A stretch of 64,000 nucleotides of DNA, taken from NCBI RefSeq assembly GCF_003751265.1, contig NZ_RJKN01000011.1:18023-82022 (forward strand). Direction: 5' to 3'. Positions 44,294-54,087 of the stretch are shown here, one piece after another. The first letter of the stretch is position 1; every line of letters starts with the position of its first letter. Source of the stretch: Pseudokineococcus lusitanus (GTDB lineage Bacteria; Actinomycetota; Actinomycetes; Actinomycetales; Quadrisphaeraceae). The notes beneath the pieces were generated by a model. It made no database searches and was not told where the DNA came from. It worked only from the letters and a program-made list of their open reading frames with translations. A program made the position numbers and the translations under genes.

Positions 44294-45325
44294 TCAGCCG
44301 CCGGGGCGGCGGACGGCGAGGGACGGCGCCAGCAGGCGCCGCGGGACGGGGGGCTGCTCGCCGTCGACGAGGGCGAGCAGCTGCTCGAGGACGGACGCGG
44401 CCGCGGCGTCGAGCGGCTGGCGCACGCTCGTCAGCCCGACGGCCTCGGCGACCGGGGTGTCGTCGAAGCCGACGACGTCGAGGGCGGCCCGCCGCTCGAC
44501 GGCGGCGGCCCGGGCGCCGAGGGCGAGCGAGTCGCTGGCGCACACGACGGCCGTGGGCGGCGAGGGGGCGTCGAGGAGGGCGAGGACCGCCGCGCGCCCG
44601 GGGGCGGCGCCGTCCTCGACCCGGGCGTCGTCGCGCGGCGAGGGGGCGCGGCCCGTGAGGTCGCGCACCGCCCGCGCCCAGCCCTCGCGGCGGTCGTCGC
44701 CGGAGCCCGAGCCGGCGGGCCAGCCGACGAAGGCGACGCGCCGGTGGCCGAGCGCCCACACGTGCCGGGTGGCGGTCTCGGTGCCGGCCGCGCCGTCGAC
44801 GTCGGTCCAGCAGCCCTCGGCGCCGGCGGCGGCCGGCGGCTCCGCCGGGGCCCCGACAGCCGGCCACGGACGGCCGAAGGACGTGTGGGGGACGCCGCGG
44901 CCGGCCAGCCACGCGGTGCGGGCGTCGTCGCGGTGGGTGCCGGTGAGGACGAAGCCGTCGACGGCGCGCGAGCCGAGGAGGTCCTCGACGCGCGTGGTCT
45001 CCTGCGCGTCGTCGGCGGCGGTGAAGAGGACCACGCGGTGGCCGACGTCCTGCGCGGCCTCGGTGAGGGCGTGGAGGAAGGCGTCGAGGACCGTGCCGCC
45101 GATCCCGTCCGTGCGGGGCTGCAGGCGGAAGCCGAGCGACTGCGCCCGCTGGGTGCGCAGCTGCTGCGCGGCCCGGGAGGGGCGGTAGCCGGTGCGCTCG
45201 ACGACGTCGAGGACGCGGGCGAGCGTCTCCGGCGCCACCCGGTCGGGGGCGTTGAGGGCGTTGCTCACGGTCTGGCGGGAGACGCCCGCGTCGCGGGCGA
45301 CGCTGACGAGCGTCGGTCGTGCCAC
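44294..45325 (-). CDS. LacI-family transcriptional regulator
   Basis: A 343-residue repressor. The N-terminal helix-turn-helix and hinge are complete (LVSVARDAGVSRQTVSNALN, APETLARVLDVVERTGYRPS, RAAQQLR), followed by a periplasmic-binding-like sensor domain ending with the typical VVGFDDTPVAEAVGLTSVRQ. The GTG at 45325 gives the canonical VARPTLVSV start; the frame continues upstream to an ATG at 45388 that lies within the putative operator, so that start is unlikely. It leads the ABC transporter operon and is divergent from the glucosidase gene; it probably controls both and responds to a sugar. Confidence 0.92.
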   Translation of the reverse strand: MARPTLVSVARDAGVSRQTVSNALNAPDRVAPETLARVLDVVERTGYRPSRAAQQLRTQRAQSLGFRLQPRTDGIGGTVLDAFLHALTEAAQDVGHRVVLFTAADDAQETTRVEDLLGSRAVDGFVLTGTHRDDARTAWLAGRGVPHTSFGRPWPAVGAPAEPPAAAGAEGCWTDVDGAAGTETATRHVWALGHRRVAFVGWPAGSGSGDDRREGWARAVRDLTGRAPSPRDDARVEDGAAPGRAAVLALLDAPSPPTAVVCASDSLALGARAAAVERRAALDVVGFDDTPVAEAVGLTSVRQPLDAAAASVLEQLLALVDGEQPPVPRRLLAPSLAVRRPGG

Positions 45326-45376
45326 GGCCTCCGACACCTCCTCGTGCCCGGCCCCGACGGCGTCCGCCGCCCGGTG

Positions 45377-45405
45377 TTGAACGATCAAATCGACGTGGGC
45401 ACACT
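45377..45405 (+). promoter_or_regulatory. LacI-type operator overlapping the glucosidase promoter
   Basis: TTGAACGATCAA (45377-45388) is a pseudo-palindrome with a central CG, as bound by LacI-family proteins. TTGAAC can also serve as a -35 box, with CACACT at 45400-45405 (17-nt spacer) as -10 for the plus-strand gene. Binding would block the promoter. Confidence 0.6.
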
Positions 45406-45487
45406 GTGCGCACGCCCGCCGGACCTGTCAACCGGGCCGCCGGGCGGCCCGCCACGACCGACGACGCCGTCCGACCGAGGAGAGCCG

Positions 45488-47662
45488 ATGACCGACGCCC
45501 CCGCCCCCGCCGCCGACGGCGAGGGGGCGCCGCCCCGGCCCCCGCGGCAGCCCTGGCTGCACGACCTCGTCGCGGCCGTGGCCGCGCCGGTGCAGCTCTG
45601 GTGCGGCCCGGACGGCCAGGTGCGCGGGGACGGCGCCACGGGCGGCTGGCTCGGGGACGTCCGCGTCCTGTCCCGCGCCCGCCTCGTCGTCGGCGGCGAG
45701 GAGCCGGTGCCCGTGCTCGTCAGCCCCGTCGCCGGCGGCGTCCTCGCCGTCGGCGTCGCCCGCGGCCTGGGCGACCCCGTGCCGGACCCGACCGTGCGGG
45801 TCGAGCGGCACCTCGCCGTGACGACCGACGGGTTCTCCGAGCGCGTCGTCCTGCGCTCCTCGGCCCGCACGGACGTCGTGGCGGACGTCGTCGTCGAGGT
45901 GGCGGGCGACCTCGCGCGGATGGACGCGGTCAAGCAGGGCCTGCCGGCGCCCGCGGCCCTGCCGGCCCACGCCGGCGGCACGGGCGGGACCAGCGCGACC
46001 GGCGCGACCGCGTGGGGCGCCGGCGGGGTCCGGGCCTCCCTCGTGGCCGAGGGGGCGCACGTCGGGGCGGGCGGCGAGCGGGGCGGGGCCGTCCTGCGCT
46101 GGCGTGTCGCGCTGCCCCCGGGCGGCACGGCCGAGGTCGCGTGGCGGCTGACGGCCACGGAGGAGGGGGCGGTCGTCGTGGCGCCGCCGGCGCCGTCGGC
46201 CGCGGAGTCCTGGACGGTCGACGTCGTCGCCGACGACCGGCGCCTGCCCTCGGCGACGACCGCCGCCCTCCGGGACCTCGCGGGGCTGCGCCTGGCGACC
46301 GCCGCGGCGCCGGACCTGCCGTTCCTCGCGGCCGGCGCGCCCTGGTTCCTCACGCTCTTCGGGCGGGACTCGCTGTGGGCGGCGCGCATGCTCCTGCCGC
46401 TGGGCACCGACCTCGCGGCGTCGACGCTCGAGCTCCTCGCCCGGCTGCAGGGCCGCCGGGACGACCCGCTGACGGCGGAGCAGCCCGGCAAGGTGCTCCA
46501 CGAGGTGCGGCGCGACGGCTTCGCCGGGGACGGCGGCCACGGCGCCTTCGCGCTGCCGCCGCTGTACTACGGGACGGTCGACGCGACGGCGCTGTGGGTC
46601 TGCCTGCTCCACGACGCCTGGCGGTGGGGCATGGACCCGGCGCGCGTCACCACCCTGCTGCCCGCGCTGCGGGCGGCGCTCGGGTGGATGGCCGACTCCG
46701 GCGACAGCGACGGCGACGGGCTCCTCGAGTACGTCGACACGACGGGCCGGGGCCTCGCCAACCAGGGGTGGAAGGACTCCGGCGACTCGGTCCAGTGGGC
46801 CGACGGCTCGCTGGCGACCGCCCCCATCGCCCTGTGCGAGGTGCAGGGCTACGCCCACGAGGCGGCGCTCGGCGGTGCCGCGCTGCTCGACGCCCTCGGC
46901 GGGCCGGGGGAGGGGGACCGCTGGCGCGCCTGGGCGGCGCGGCTGGCCGACCGCTTCCGCGCCTCCTTCTGGGTCGAGGACGCCGCGGGCCGCTTCCCCG
47001 CCATCGCGCTCGACGCCGCGAAGCGCCCCGTCGACACGATGACGAGCAACGCCGGGCACCTGCTCGGCACGGGCCTGCTGACGCGCGACGAGGAGGCCGA
47101 CGTCGCCCGCCGCCTCGCCGGGCCCGACATGGACTGCGGGCGCGGCCTGCGCACGCTGTCCTCGCGCAGCGGCGGCTTCTCGCCGCTGAGCTACCACGGC
47201 GGCAGCGTGTGGGCCCACGACACGGCCGTGGTCGTCGCGGGCCTCGCGCGGACCGGCCACCACGCCACGGCGACGTCGCTGGCCGGCGGCCTCCTGCGCG
47301 CCACGGCCGAGTTCGCCGACCGGCTGCCGGAGCTGCACGGCGGGGACACGGCGGCCGAGGTGCCGGCGCCCGTGCCCTACCCGGCGGCCTGCCGCCCGCA
47401 GGCGTGGTCGGCCGCGTCGGCCGTCGTCGTGCTCGGCGCCGCGGCGGGGCTGCGGCCGGACGTCCCGGCGGGCACGGTGGCGCTCGACCCGCTGCGCGAC
47501 GCCGACGGCCGCGCCGCGCTGGGCGCGGTGCGGGTGGACGGGCTCCGGGTCCGGGGCGAGCGCGTCCGCGTGGACGTGCCGGCCGCCGGGCCGGCGCGCG
47601 TCGACGGGCTGCCCGCGGGTCTCGTCCTGCGGGCCGACGCCGGCGGGACGGCCGAGCGCTGA
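45488..47662 (+). CDS. Amylo-alpha-1,6-glucosidase / glycogen-debranching-type protein
   Basis: A 724-residue protein with an N-terminal glycogen-debranching beta-sandwich (about 25-260: DLVAAVAAPVQLWCGPDGQV, VERHLAVTTDGFSERVVLRS) and a C-terminal (alpha/alpha)6 barrel (about 280-690) with FGRDSLWAARMLLPLG, YYGTVDATALWVCLLHDAW, GLANQGWKDSGDSVQWADG and GSVWAHDTAVVVAG. The conserved acids in WKDSGDS and GRDS are candidate catalytic residues of this clan. It likely trims alpha-linked oligosaccharides imported by the divergent ABC system. No signal peptide, so cytosolic. The ATG at 45488 follows GAGGAG. Exact specificity is unproven. Confidence 0.88.
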   Translation: MTDAPAPAADGEGAPPRPPRQPWLHDLVAAVAAPVQLWCGPDGQVRGDGATGGWLGDVRVLSRARLVVGGEEPVPVLVSPVAGGVLAVGVARGLGDPVPDPTVRVERHLAVTTDGFSERVVLRSSARTDVVADVVVEVAGDLARMDAVKQGLPAPAALPAHAGGTGGTSATGATAWGAGGVRASLVAEGAHVGAGGERGGAVLRWRVALPPGGTAEVAWRLTATEEGAVVVAPPAPSAAESWTVDVVADDRRLPSATTAALRDLAGLRLATAAAPDLPFLAAGAPWFLTLFGRDSLWAARMLLPLGTDLAASTLELLARLQGRRDDPLTAEQPGKVLHEVRRDGFAGDGGHGAFALPPLYYGTVDATALWVCLLHDAWRWGMDPARVTTLLPALRAALGWMADSGDSDGDGLLEYVDTTGRGLANQGWKDSGDSVQWADGSLATAPIALCEVQGYAHEAALGGAALLDALGGPGEGDRWRAWAARLADRFRASFWVEDAAGRFPAIALDAAKRPVDTMTSNAGHLLGTGLLTRDEEADVARRLAGPDMDCGRGLRTLSSRSGGFSPLSYHGGSVWAHDTAVVVAGLARTGHHATATSLAGGLLRATAEFADRLPELHGGDTAAEVPAPVPYPAACRPQAWSAASAVVVLGAAAGLRPDVPAGTVALDPLRDADGRAALGAVRVDGLRVRGERVRVDVPAAGPARVDGLPAGLVLRADAGGTAER

Positions 47663-47736
47663 GGTCGCGCCCGCCGTCGGCGTCGCCGGCGCTGCCGGCT
47701 GTCGGTGCTGTCGGTGGGCGGGCGCACCATGGGGCG

Positions 47737-48249
47737 ATGAGCGCGGGCGACGGGTGGGGCGGGCGCGGCCCGGACGGCGGACGGACGCCGGGGGAGCGGC
47801 CGCGGGCGCCCGACGCCGGTGCCGTCCGGCCCGGGCGGCCGCGGCGCCCGCCCGGCGCCGCGCCCGTGCGGATGCGGGCGGACGCCCGCGGCACCCCGCC
47901 GGGCTGGCCCGCCGCGGTGCCGCCGCCCGGGGCCGAGGACTGGCAGCGGAAGGCGCAGGCCTGGCTGCTCGACACCTGCCCGCCCGACTACCGCGGCCAC
48001 GACGTCCTCGTCCGGCAGCCCGCGGTCCTCGCCCGCCTCGCCGTCCTCCACGCCGGCGCCCAGCTCGACGGCCTGCGGCGGGCCGTCGCCACGCTGCGCG
48101 CGGACCTGTCGGGCGCCGTCGGGTCCCGCGTCGTCGACCAGGCGCTCGAGGCCCTCGAGGCCGAGCGGCTGCGGCTGCTCGCCGTGGAGGAGGGGGCGGT
48201 CCTCGTCGAGCAGGCCCTCGCCGGCGCCCGCGTCGTCCGCTCGCTCTGA
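47737..48249 (+). CDS. Conserved actinobacterial protein, unknown
   Basis: A 170-residue protein with a disordered Arg/Pro/Gly-rich first 65 residues and a conserved helical C-terminal domain: [60 protein letters not shown]. No named family is recognised, though the pattern recurs in actinobacteria next to dxs. The ATG at 47737 is 6 nt after CACCAT (leaderless-like). No membrane segment is seen. Confidence 0.75.
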   Translation: MSAGDGWGGRGPDGGRTPGERPRAPDAGAVRPGRPRRPPGAAPVRMRADARGTPPGWPAAVPPPGAEDWQRKAQAWLLDTCPPDYRGHDVLVRQPAVLARLAVLHAGAQLDGLRRAVATLRADLSGAVGSRVVDQALEALEAERLRLLAVEEGAVLVEQALAGARVVRSL

Positions 48250-48294
48250 CGCCCCCGACGGGTGGGTCGGCGCACCCCGCCGGAGGGGCCGACC

Positions 48295-48300
48295 TACAGT
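48295..48300 (+). promoter_or_regulatory. Putative -10 box of dxs
   Basis: TACAGT would start transcription near 48307, giving a 67-nt leader containing a GCGGCGGGC/GCCCGCCGC hairpin. Confidence 0.45.
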
Positions 48301-48373
48301 GGGCCCCCCGGCGGCGGGCGTGCCCGCCGCGACGCGAGGCGGCCCCACGAGGGCCGGGACGAGGTGGTCTGAC

Positions 48374-50452
48374 GTGGCGAGCGGCGAACCGAGCGGGCCC
48401 GACCCGCAGCAGCGGGCCACGGCCCCGGCGCCGGCCCCGGTCGCGGGTGCCGTGCTCCAGCGCGCCGGGGTGCTGCCCCGCGTCCGCGGGCCGCAGGACC
48501 TGCGTGACCTCTCGCCGGCCGAGCTCCGGCAGCTCGCCGACGAGGTCCGCGCCCACCTCGTCGAGTCGGTCTCGCGCACCGGTGGCCACCTCGGCCCGAA
48601 CCTCGGCGTCGTCGAGCTGACGATCGCCGTCCACCGGGTCTTCGACAGCCCGTCCGACACCGTGGTCTTCGACACGGGCCACCAGTCCTACGTGCACAAG
48701 CTCCTCACCGGGCGCCAGGACCTCTCCACCCTGCGCACGCGCGGCGGCGTCGCGGGCTACCCGTGCCGGGCGGAGTCCGAGCACGACGTCGTCGAGAACT
48801 CCCACGCCAGCACGTCCCTGTCCTGGGCCGACGGCATCGCCCGCGGCCGGGCCCTGCGCGGGGAGGACGGCCGCTCGGTCGTCGCGGTCGTCGGCGACGG
48901 CGCCCTCACCGGCGGCATGGCCTGGGAGGCGCTCAACAACATCGCGGCCTCGTCCGACCGGCCGCTCGTCGTCGTCGTCAACGACAACGAGCGCAGCTAC
49001 GCGCCGACGATCGGCGGCATGGCGCACCACCTCTCGACGCTGCGGGCCACGCGCGGCTACGAGCGCTTCCTCGACTGGGGCAAGCAGGCGCTGCACCGCG
49101 GCGGCACGCCGGGCCGCCTGGCCTACGACGCGCTCCACGGCGTGAAGAAGGGCCTCAAGGACATCGTCGCGCCGCAGGGGCTCTTCGAGGACCTGGGCCT
49201 CAAGTACCTCGGCCCGGTGGACGGCCACGACCTCGAGGCGCTCGAGCGGGCGCTGCGCGCCGCCAAGGACTACGGCGCCCCCGTCATCGTCCACGCCCTC
49301 ACGCACAAGGGGCACGGCTACGCCCCGGCGCTGGCCGACGTGGCCGACCAGTTCCACGCCGTCGGGATCATCGACCCGGTGACGGGCGCCCCCGTGCCCG
49401 CGGCCGGCGGGGCCCCGGCGCGCGCGTCGTGGACCTCGGTCTTCGCCGACGAGGTCCTCCGGGTGGCCCGCGAGCGCGACGACGTCGTCGGCGTCACCGC
49501 GGCCATGCTCATCCCCGTCGGGCTGCACAAGATGGCCGCGGAGATGCCCGACCGGGTCGTCGACGTCGGCATCGCCGAGCAGCACGCCGCCACCTCGGCC
49601 GCGGGGCTCGCCTTCGCCGGCCTGCACCCCGTCGTCGCCCTCTACGCGACCTTCCTCAACCGCGCCTTCGACCAGGTGCTCATGGACGTCGCCCTCCACC
49701 GGGCGGGCGTCACCTTCGTCCTCGACCGCGCGGGCGTCACCGGCCCCGACGGCCCCAGCCACCACGGCATGTGGGACCTCGCGCTCCTCCAGCACGTCCC
49801 CGGCCTGCGGCTCGCCGCCCCGCGCGACGGCACCCGCCTGCGCGAGGAGCTGCGCGAGGCCGTCGGCGTCGACGACGCGCCCACCGTCGTCCGCTACCCC
49901 AAGGGCTCGGCGCCCGCCGACGTCGAGGCGGTCGCGCGGCTCGACCCGGGCACCTGGGGCGCCCCCGACGTCCTCGCGAGCACGGGCGACGGCTCCCGTG
50001 CCGACGTGCTCGTCGTCGCCGTCGGGGCGCTGGCCCGGCTGTGCCTCGACGTCGCCGAGCGGCTTCAGGCGCACGGCATCACCGCGACCGTCGTCGACCC
50101 GCGGTGGGTCCTGCCGGTGCACCCGGCGCTGCTGCGGACCGCCGCGGCCCACCGCTTCGTGCTCGTCGTCGAGGACGGCCTGCGCCACGGCGGGGTCGGC
50201 AGCCGGCTGCGGGACGAGCTGGCCGACGCCGGCACGGACGTGCCCGTCCACGTCGCCGGGCTGCCCACCGCCTTCCTCGACCACGGCGAGCGCGCCGAGG
50301 TCCTCGACGAGGTCGGCCTCACGGCGCAGGACGTCGCCCGCGACGTCCTCGGGCGCGTGTCGGCGCTCGCCACCGGCGGCACGGGCGACGCCGACGACAC
50401 GGACGCGACGGGGCCGCGCGCCGCGGCGCGCGCGCCGCACCGGGAGGACTAG
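48374..50452 (+). CDS. dxs: 1-deoxy-D-xylulose-5-phosphate synthase
   Basis: Condenses pyruvate and glyceraldehyde 3-phosphate, the first step of the MEP isoprenoid pathway, using thiamine diphosphate. The 692-residue protein has the His of [35 protein letters not shown], the ThDP/Mg motif [16 protein letters not shown], the catalytic Glu in [18 protein letters not shown] and the transketolase C-terminal domain ([14 protein letters not shown]). The C-terminus has a 25-residue acidic/Ala tail. GTG 48374 has GAGG 10 nt upstream; the first 30 residues are poorly conserved, so a later start is possible. The stop lies 11 nt before the permease start. Confidence 0.95.
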   Translation: MASGEPSGPDPQQRATAPAPAPVAGAVLQRAGVLPRVRGPQDLRDLSPAELRQLADEVRAHLVESVSRTGGHLGPNLGVVELTIAVHRVFDSPSDTVVFDTGHQSYVHKLLTGRQDLSTLRTRGGVAGYPCRAESEHDVVENSHASTSLSWADGIARGRALRGEDGRSVVAVVGDGALTGGMAWEALNNIAASSDRPLVVVVNDNERSYAPTIGGMAHHLSTLRATRGYERFLDWGKQALHRGGTPGRLAYDALHGVKKGLKDIVAPQGLFEDLGLKYLGPVDGHDLEALERALRAAKDYGAPVIVHALTHKGHGYAPALADVADQFHAVGIIDPVTGAPVPAAGGAPARASWTSVFADEVLRVARERDDVVGVTAAMLIPVGLHKMAAEMPDRVVDVGIAEQHAATSAAGLAFAGLHPVVALYATFLNRAFDQVLMDVALHRAGVTFVLDRAGVTGPDGPSHHGMWDLALLQHVPGLRLAAPRDGTRLREELREAVGVDDAPTVVRYPKGSAPADVEAVARLDPGTWGAPDVLASTGDGSRADVLVVAVGALARLCLDVAERLQAHGITATVVDPRWVLPVHPALLRTAAAHRFVLVVEDGLRHGGVGSRLRDELADAGTDVPVHVAGLPTAFLDHGERAEVLDEVGLTAQDVARDVLGRVSALATGGTGDADDTDATGPRAAARAPHRED

Positions 50453-50455
50453 CGT
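50450..50455 (+). promoter_or_regulatory. -10 box TAGCGT overlapping the dxs stop
   Basis: TAGCGT includes the TAG stop of dxs and ends 8 nt before the permease GTG at 50464, allowing an independent leaderless transcript. Confidence 0.5.
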
Positions 50456-50463
50456 CCGACGCC

Positions 50464-51996
50464 GTGAGCGTCCTCCGGAGCAAGAGCGTCGAGCAGTCCA
50501 TCAGGGACACCGAGGAGCCGGAGCACCGGCTCAAGAAGAACCTCGGGGCCCTCGACCTCGTCGTCTTCGGCGTCGGCGTCTCGGTCGGCGCGGGCATCTT
50601 CGTCCTCACCGGCCAGGCGGCCGGCGGCAACGCGGGGCCGGCCGTCGCGGTGTCCTTCGTCATCGCCGCGATCGCCTGCGGCCTCGCGGCCCTCTGCTAC
50701 GCCGAGCTCGCCTCGACGGTGCCGGTGGCGGGCAGCGCGTACACGTTCTCGTTCGCGACGATGGGCGAGCTCGTCGCCTGGATCATCGGCTGGGACCTCG
50801 TCCTGGAGTTCGTCGTCGGCGCCTCCGCGGTCGCGACGTCGTTCAGCGCCTACCTGGGCGTGGTCCTCGAGCAGCTCTTCGGCGTCACGGTGCCGCCGGC
50901 GATCGCCTCGGCGGAGGACGGCGTCCTCAACCTGCCCGCGGCGCTGCTCGTGCTCGGCCTCACGGTCGTCCTCGTCACCGGCATCAAGCTGTCGAGCCGC
51001 GTCAACCAGGTCATCACGGCGATCAAGGTCCTCGTCGTGCTCGCCGTCATCGGCGTCGGCCTCGCCTTCGTCGACACCGCCAACTGGAGCCCCTTCGTCC
51101 CGCCGGCGCAGCCGTCGGCCCCCGAGGACGCGGGCTTCCTCACCTCGCCGCTCGTCGAGACGATCTTCGGCCTGACGCCGACCGCCTTCGGGGTCGGCGG
51201 CGTCGTCGCCGCCGCGGCGCTCGTCTTCTTCGCCTTCATCGGCTTCGACGTCGTCGCGACGACGGCCGAGGAGACGAAGAACCCGCAGAAGGCGCTGCCG
51301 CTCGGCATCTTCGGCTCGCTCGCCATCGTCACCGTGCTCTACGTGGCCGTCTCGCTCGTCGTCACCGGCGTCCAGCCGTACTCGGAGATCGACCCGGCCG
51401 ACGGCGCCCCGCTCGCCACCGCCTTCACCGCGGTGGGCGTGGGCTGGATGGGCGCGCTCGTCGCGGTCGGCGCCTGCGTCGGCCTCGTCTCGGTCGTCAT
51501 GATCCTGTTCATCGGCCAGACCCGCGTCGCCTTCGCGATGGCGCGTGACGGCCTGCTCCCGCGCGGCCTGGCGCGGACGCACCCGACGCACGGGACGCCG
51601 TACCGCATCACCATGATCACCGGCGGCGTCATCGCCGTCGTCGCCGCGCTCGTGCCGCTCGAGGAGCTCGCGCTCCTCGTCAACATCGGCACGCTCTTCG
51701 CCTTTGTGCTCGTGTCGATCGGCGTCGTCGTCCTGCGGCGCACGCGGCCCGACCTCCGGCGCTCGTTCCGGGTGCCCGCTCTGCCGGTCGTGGCGACGCT
51801 CTCGGTCCTGGCGTGCGTCTACCTCATGCTCAACCTCACGGGCGAGACGTGGCTGCGCTTCCTGCTGTGGATGCTGCTCGGCGTCGTCGTCTACTTCGCC
51901 TACTCGCGCCGTCGGTCGGTGCTGCAGCCGGGCTCCCCGGCCCAGCGCGCCAGCGCCGCGCGCCGGGGCGCCGACGGGGGTCAGCCCGCCGGCTGA
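50464..51996 (+). CDS. APC-family amino acid permease (cationic amino acid transporter type)
   Basis: A 510-residue transporter with about 12-13 helices. The N-terminal helix 1 motif is LVVFGVGVSVGAGIFVLTGQ, helix 6 carries FFAFIGFDVVATTAEETKNP and the loop after helix 8 has IGQTRVAFAMARDGLLP, all characteristic of CAT-type amino acid permeases such as Bacillus YfnA. The substrate is unknown. A basic tail ends the protein. Its last 16 nt overlap the 3' end of the convergent RNase D gene. Confidence 0.9.
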   Translation: MSVLRSKSVEQSIRDTEEPEHRLKKNLGALDLVVFGVGVSVGAGIFVLTGQAAGGNAGPAVAVSFVIAAIACGLAALCYAELASTVPVAGSAYTFSFATMGELVAWIIGWDLVLEFVVGASAVATSFSAYLGVVLEQLFGVTVPPAIASAEDGVLNLPAALLVLGLTVVLVTGIKLSSRVNQVITAIKVLVVLAVIGVGLAFVDTANWSPFVPPAQPSAPEDAGFLTSPLVETIFGLTPTAFGVGGVVAAAALVFFAFIGFDVVATTAEETKNPQKALPLGIFGSLAIVTVLYVAVSLVVTGVQPYSEIDPADGAPLATAFTAVGVGWMGALVAVGACVGLVSVVMILFIGQTRVAFAMARDGLLPRGLARTHPTHGTPYRITMITGGVIAVVAALVPLEELALLVNIGTLFAFVLVSIGVVVLRRTRPDLRRSFRVPALPVVATLSVLACVYLMLNLTGETWLRFLLWMLLGVVVYFAYSRRRSVLQPGSPAQRASAARRGADGGQPAG

Positions 51997-53294
51997 GCCG
52001 ACGCCGCGAAGGCGTCCGCCAGGGGGCCGGCCAGGAGGTCGACCTGCCACGGGCGGGCGCCGCCCGCGGCCAGCGCGTCGGCCACGGCCGCGGGCGTCGC
52101 CGGCGTGGGCGGCTCCCAGCACGTGCGGCGCAGCAGGTCCGGCTGGAGGAGGTTCTCCAGGGGGACGTCGTGCTCCTCGGAGGCGGCGGCGACGACCTCG
52201 CGCGCGGCCGCCAGCCGGGCGGCCGCCGCCGGGTCGCGGTCCTTCCACGCGCGCGGCGGCGGCGGGCCGCCGGCCGGGGCGGTGGTGCGGGGCAGCTCGG
52301 CCTCGGGCACGGCCTGCCCGCGGCGCACGGCCTCGAGCCAGGTGGCCGCGCGCCGACGGTTCGCCGGCCCCGAGAAGACGGGCAGCGCCGCGAGGGCCGC
52401 CGGGCTCGTCGGCATGGCGGCCGCGGCGGCGACGACGGCGCGGTCGGGCAGCACGCGCCCCGGGGCGACGTCGCGCGCGGCGGCCAGGCGCTCCCGCTCG
52501 GCCCACAGCTCGCGCACGACGGCCAGCTGCCGCCGCGAGCGGACGGCGTGCAGCCCCGACACGCGGCGCCACGGGTCCACGCGCGGCGCGGGCGGCGGCG
52601 CGTCCCGGACGGCGGCGAACTCCTCGCGGGCCCACCCGGTCTTGCCCTGCTCCGCCAGGACGGCGAGCAGCGCGTCGCGCAGGGGCAGGAGCAGCTCGAC
52701 GTCGAGGGCGGCGTAGCGCAGCCACGGCTCGGGCAGGGGGCGCGTCGACCAGTCGACGGCGGAGTGCTCCTTGGCCAGGTCCACGCCGAGCAGGCGCTGC
52801 AGCACGGCGGCGAGGCCGACCTTGGGGAAGCCCGCGAGGCGGGCGCCGAGCTCGGTGTCGACGAGGTCGCCGCCGGGACGGAGGCCCACCTCGGCGAGGC
52901 ACGCGAGGTCCTGGGAGGCGGCGTGGAGGACCCACTCGGCGTCGCCCATGGCGTCCTGCAGCGGGGAGAGGTCGCGCAGCGCCTCGGGGTCGACGAGGAG
53001 GGTGCCGGTGCCCTCCCGGCGCAGCTGCACGAGGAAGGCGCGCTGGCCGTAGCGGTAGCCGGACGCGCGCTCGGCGTCGACGGCGACGGGGCCCGTGCCG
53101 GCGGCCAGCCGGGCGGCGGCGGCGGCGAGGGCGGCCGGGTCGGCGACGACGTCCGGGACGCCCTCGGCCGGCTCGGTGAGGACGGGCAGGGGCGGGGCCT
53201 CGGGCGTCGGCTCGGAGGACGGGTCGGCGGCGGCGCCGCGCTCCTGCGCGGTGCCGCCGCCGGTGGTCGAGCGGGAGTCGGTGCCCTCGGTCAT
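51981..53294 (-). CDS. rnd: Ribonuclease D-like 3'-5' exonuclease with HRDC domain
   Basis: A 437-residue RNA-processing exonuclease. The DEDD catalytic domain shows VAVDAERASGYRYGQRAFLV (first Asp and Glu), HAASQDLACLAEVGLRPGGD, VDTELGARLAGFPKVGLAAV and the terminal YAALDVELLLPLRDAL (Tyr and Asp of the DEDDy type). An HRDC domain with a second HRDC-like part fills the C-terminal half (from about 235). The first 55 residues are disordered. It starts 18 nt after the LuxR-type gene, so they share a transcript. Confidence 0.92.
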   Translation of the reverse strand: MTEGTDSRSTTGGGTAQERGAAADPSSEPTPEAPPLPVLTEPAEGVPDVVADPAALAAAAARLAAGTGPVAVDAERASGYRYGQRAFLVQLRREGTGTLLVDPEALRDLSPLQDAMGDAEWVLHAASQDLACLAEVGLRPGGDLVDTELGARLAGFPKVGLAAVLQRLLGVDLAKEHSAVDWSTRPLPEPWLRYAALDVELLLPLRDALLAVLAEQGKTGWAREEFAAVRDAPPPAPRVDPWRRVSGLHAVRSRRQLAVVRELWAERERLAAARDVAPGRVLPDRAVVAAAAAMPTSPAALAALPVFSGPANRRRAATWLEAVRRGQAVPEAELPRTTAPAGGPPPPRAWKDRDPAAAARLAAAREVVAAASEEHDVPLENLLQPDLLRRTCWEPPTPATPAAVADALAAGGARPWQVDLLAGPLADAFAASAQPAG

Positions 53295-53312
53295 GAGGTC
53301 ACCGTAGGTGCC

Positions 53313-54014
53313 TCAGCCGACGAGGCCCGCGCGCATGGCGATCGCCACCATCTCGGCGCGGTCGCCCGTGCGGAGCTTGCGGGCGATGCGGGCGAGGTGG
53401 CTCTTGACGGTGAGGGCGGAGAGGCCGAGGACCTCGCCGACGTCGCGGTTGGAACGGCCCTCGGCGACGAGGGAGATGACCTGCACCTCGCGCTCGGAGA
53501 GCTCGTCCCACGCGCCGGTCGGCGCGATGGCGTCCGGTCGGGCGGTGCGGCGCGGGTCGGCGTCGTCCTCGTCGGCGGGGTCGACGACGAGGTAGCAGCG
53601 GGCGCCGGCGGTGAGGGCGGCGTCGGCGGCGGCGGCCGCGTCGGCGCCCTCGCGGCGGTGGTCGACGACGACGGTGGTGGCCCAGCCGCCGGCGGCCGCG
53701 TCGCGGACGAGGCCGAGACCGGTGCCGCCGCCGAACGACGGCTGGACGAGGCAGACCGTGCCGGCGCGGCGGGTGGCGAGGGAGCGGGCGGCGCCGGCGT
53801 CGGGGGCGGCGAGGACCTCGCGGGCGCCGACGGAGCGCAGGACGCGCACGGCGGCGCGGCGGAGCGAGCCCGAGGAGAGGGCGACGAGGGCGGTGCCGCG
53901 GTCGGCGGCGGCCTGCCGCTGCGTGCGGGCGCTCTGGCTCGGGATCCGCGCGACGGCGGGGCCGAGGACGGTCGGCGCGGCGCCGCGCGGCGGGACGGTG
54001 GCAGGTGCGGACAC
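53313..54014 (-). CDS. LuxR-family response-regulator-like transcription factor
   Basis: A 233-residue regulator. The C-terminal LuxR/GerE helix-turn-helix is clear: WDELSEREVQVISLVAEGRS, NRDVGEVLGLSALTVKSHLA, RIARKLRTGDRAEMVAIAMR. The N-terminal part (about 35-150) resembles a degenerate receiver: strands and helices are there (ALVALSSGSLRRAAVRVL, TVCLVQPSFGGGTGLGLV), but the acidic pocket and phosphorylatable Asp are not recognisable. The GTG at 54014 has GAGAGGAG 6 nt upstream. A sigma-28-type promoter lies about 45 nt upstream, suggesting expression with motility genes. It is followed by rnd. Confidence 0.85.
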   Translation of the reverse strand: MSAPATVPPRGAAPTVLGPAVARIPSQSARTQRQAAADRGTALVALSSGSLRRAAVRVLRSVGAREVLAAPDAGAARSLATRRAGTVCLVQPSFGGGTGLGLVRDAAAGGWATTVVVDHRREGADAAAAADAALTAGARCYLVVDPADEDDADPRRTARPDAIAPTGAWDELSEREVQVISLVAEGRSNRDVGEVLGLSALTVKSHLARIARKLRTGDRAEMVAIAMRAGLVG

Positions 54015-54059
54015 GGTGGGCTCCTCTCGGGCGCCCTTCCGTGGGCGCCACATGCCGTC

Positions 54060-54087
54060 CCATCGGCACCGACGTCCGACCACTTGA
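54060..54087 (-). promoter_or_regulatory. Sigma-28 (FliA/WhiG)-type promoter of the LuxR-type gene
   Basis: On the minus strand TCAAGTGG (54087-54080), a 12-nt spacer and GCCGATGG (54067-54060). This resembles the flagellar sigma consensus TAAAGTTT-N11-GCCGATAA. The transcript would start near 54055, 40 nt before the GTG. Confidence 0.6.

Noticed and set aside
45325..45388. Upstream ATG start for the LacI regulator
   Set aside because: That ATG lies in the putative operator, and the added residues do not fit the family N-terminus.
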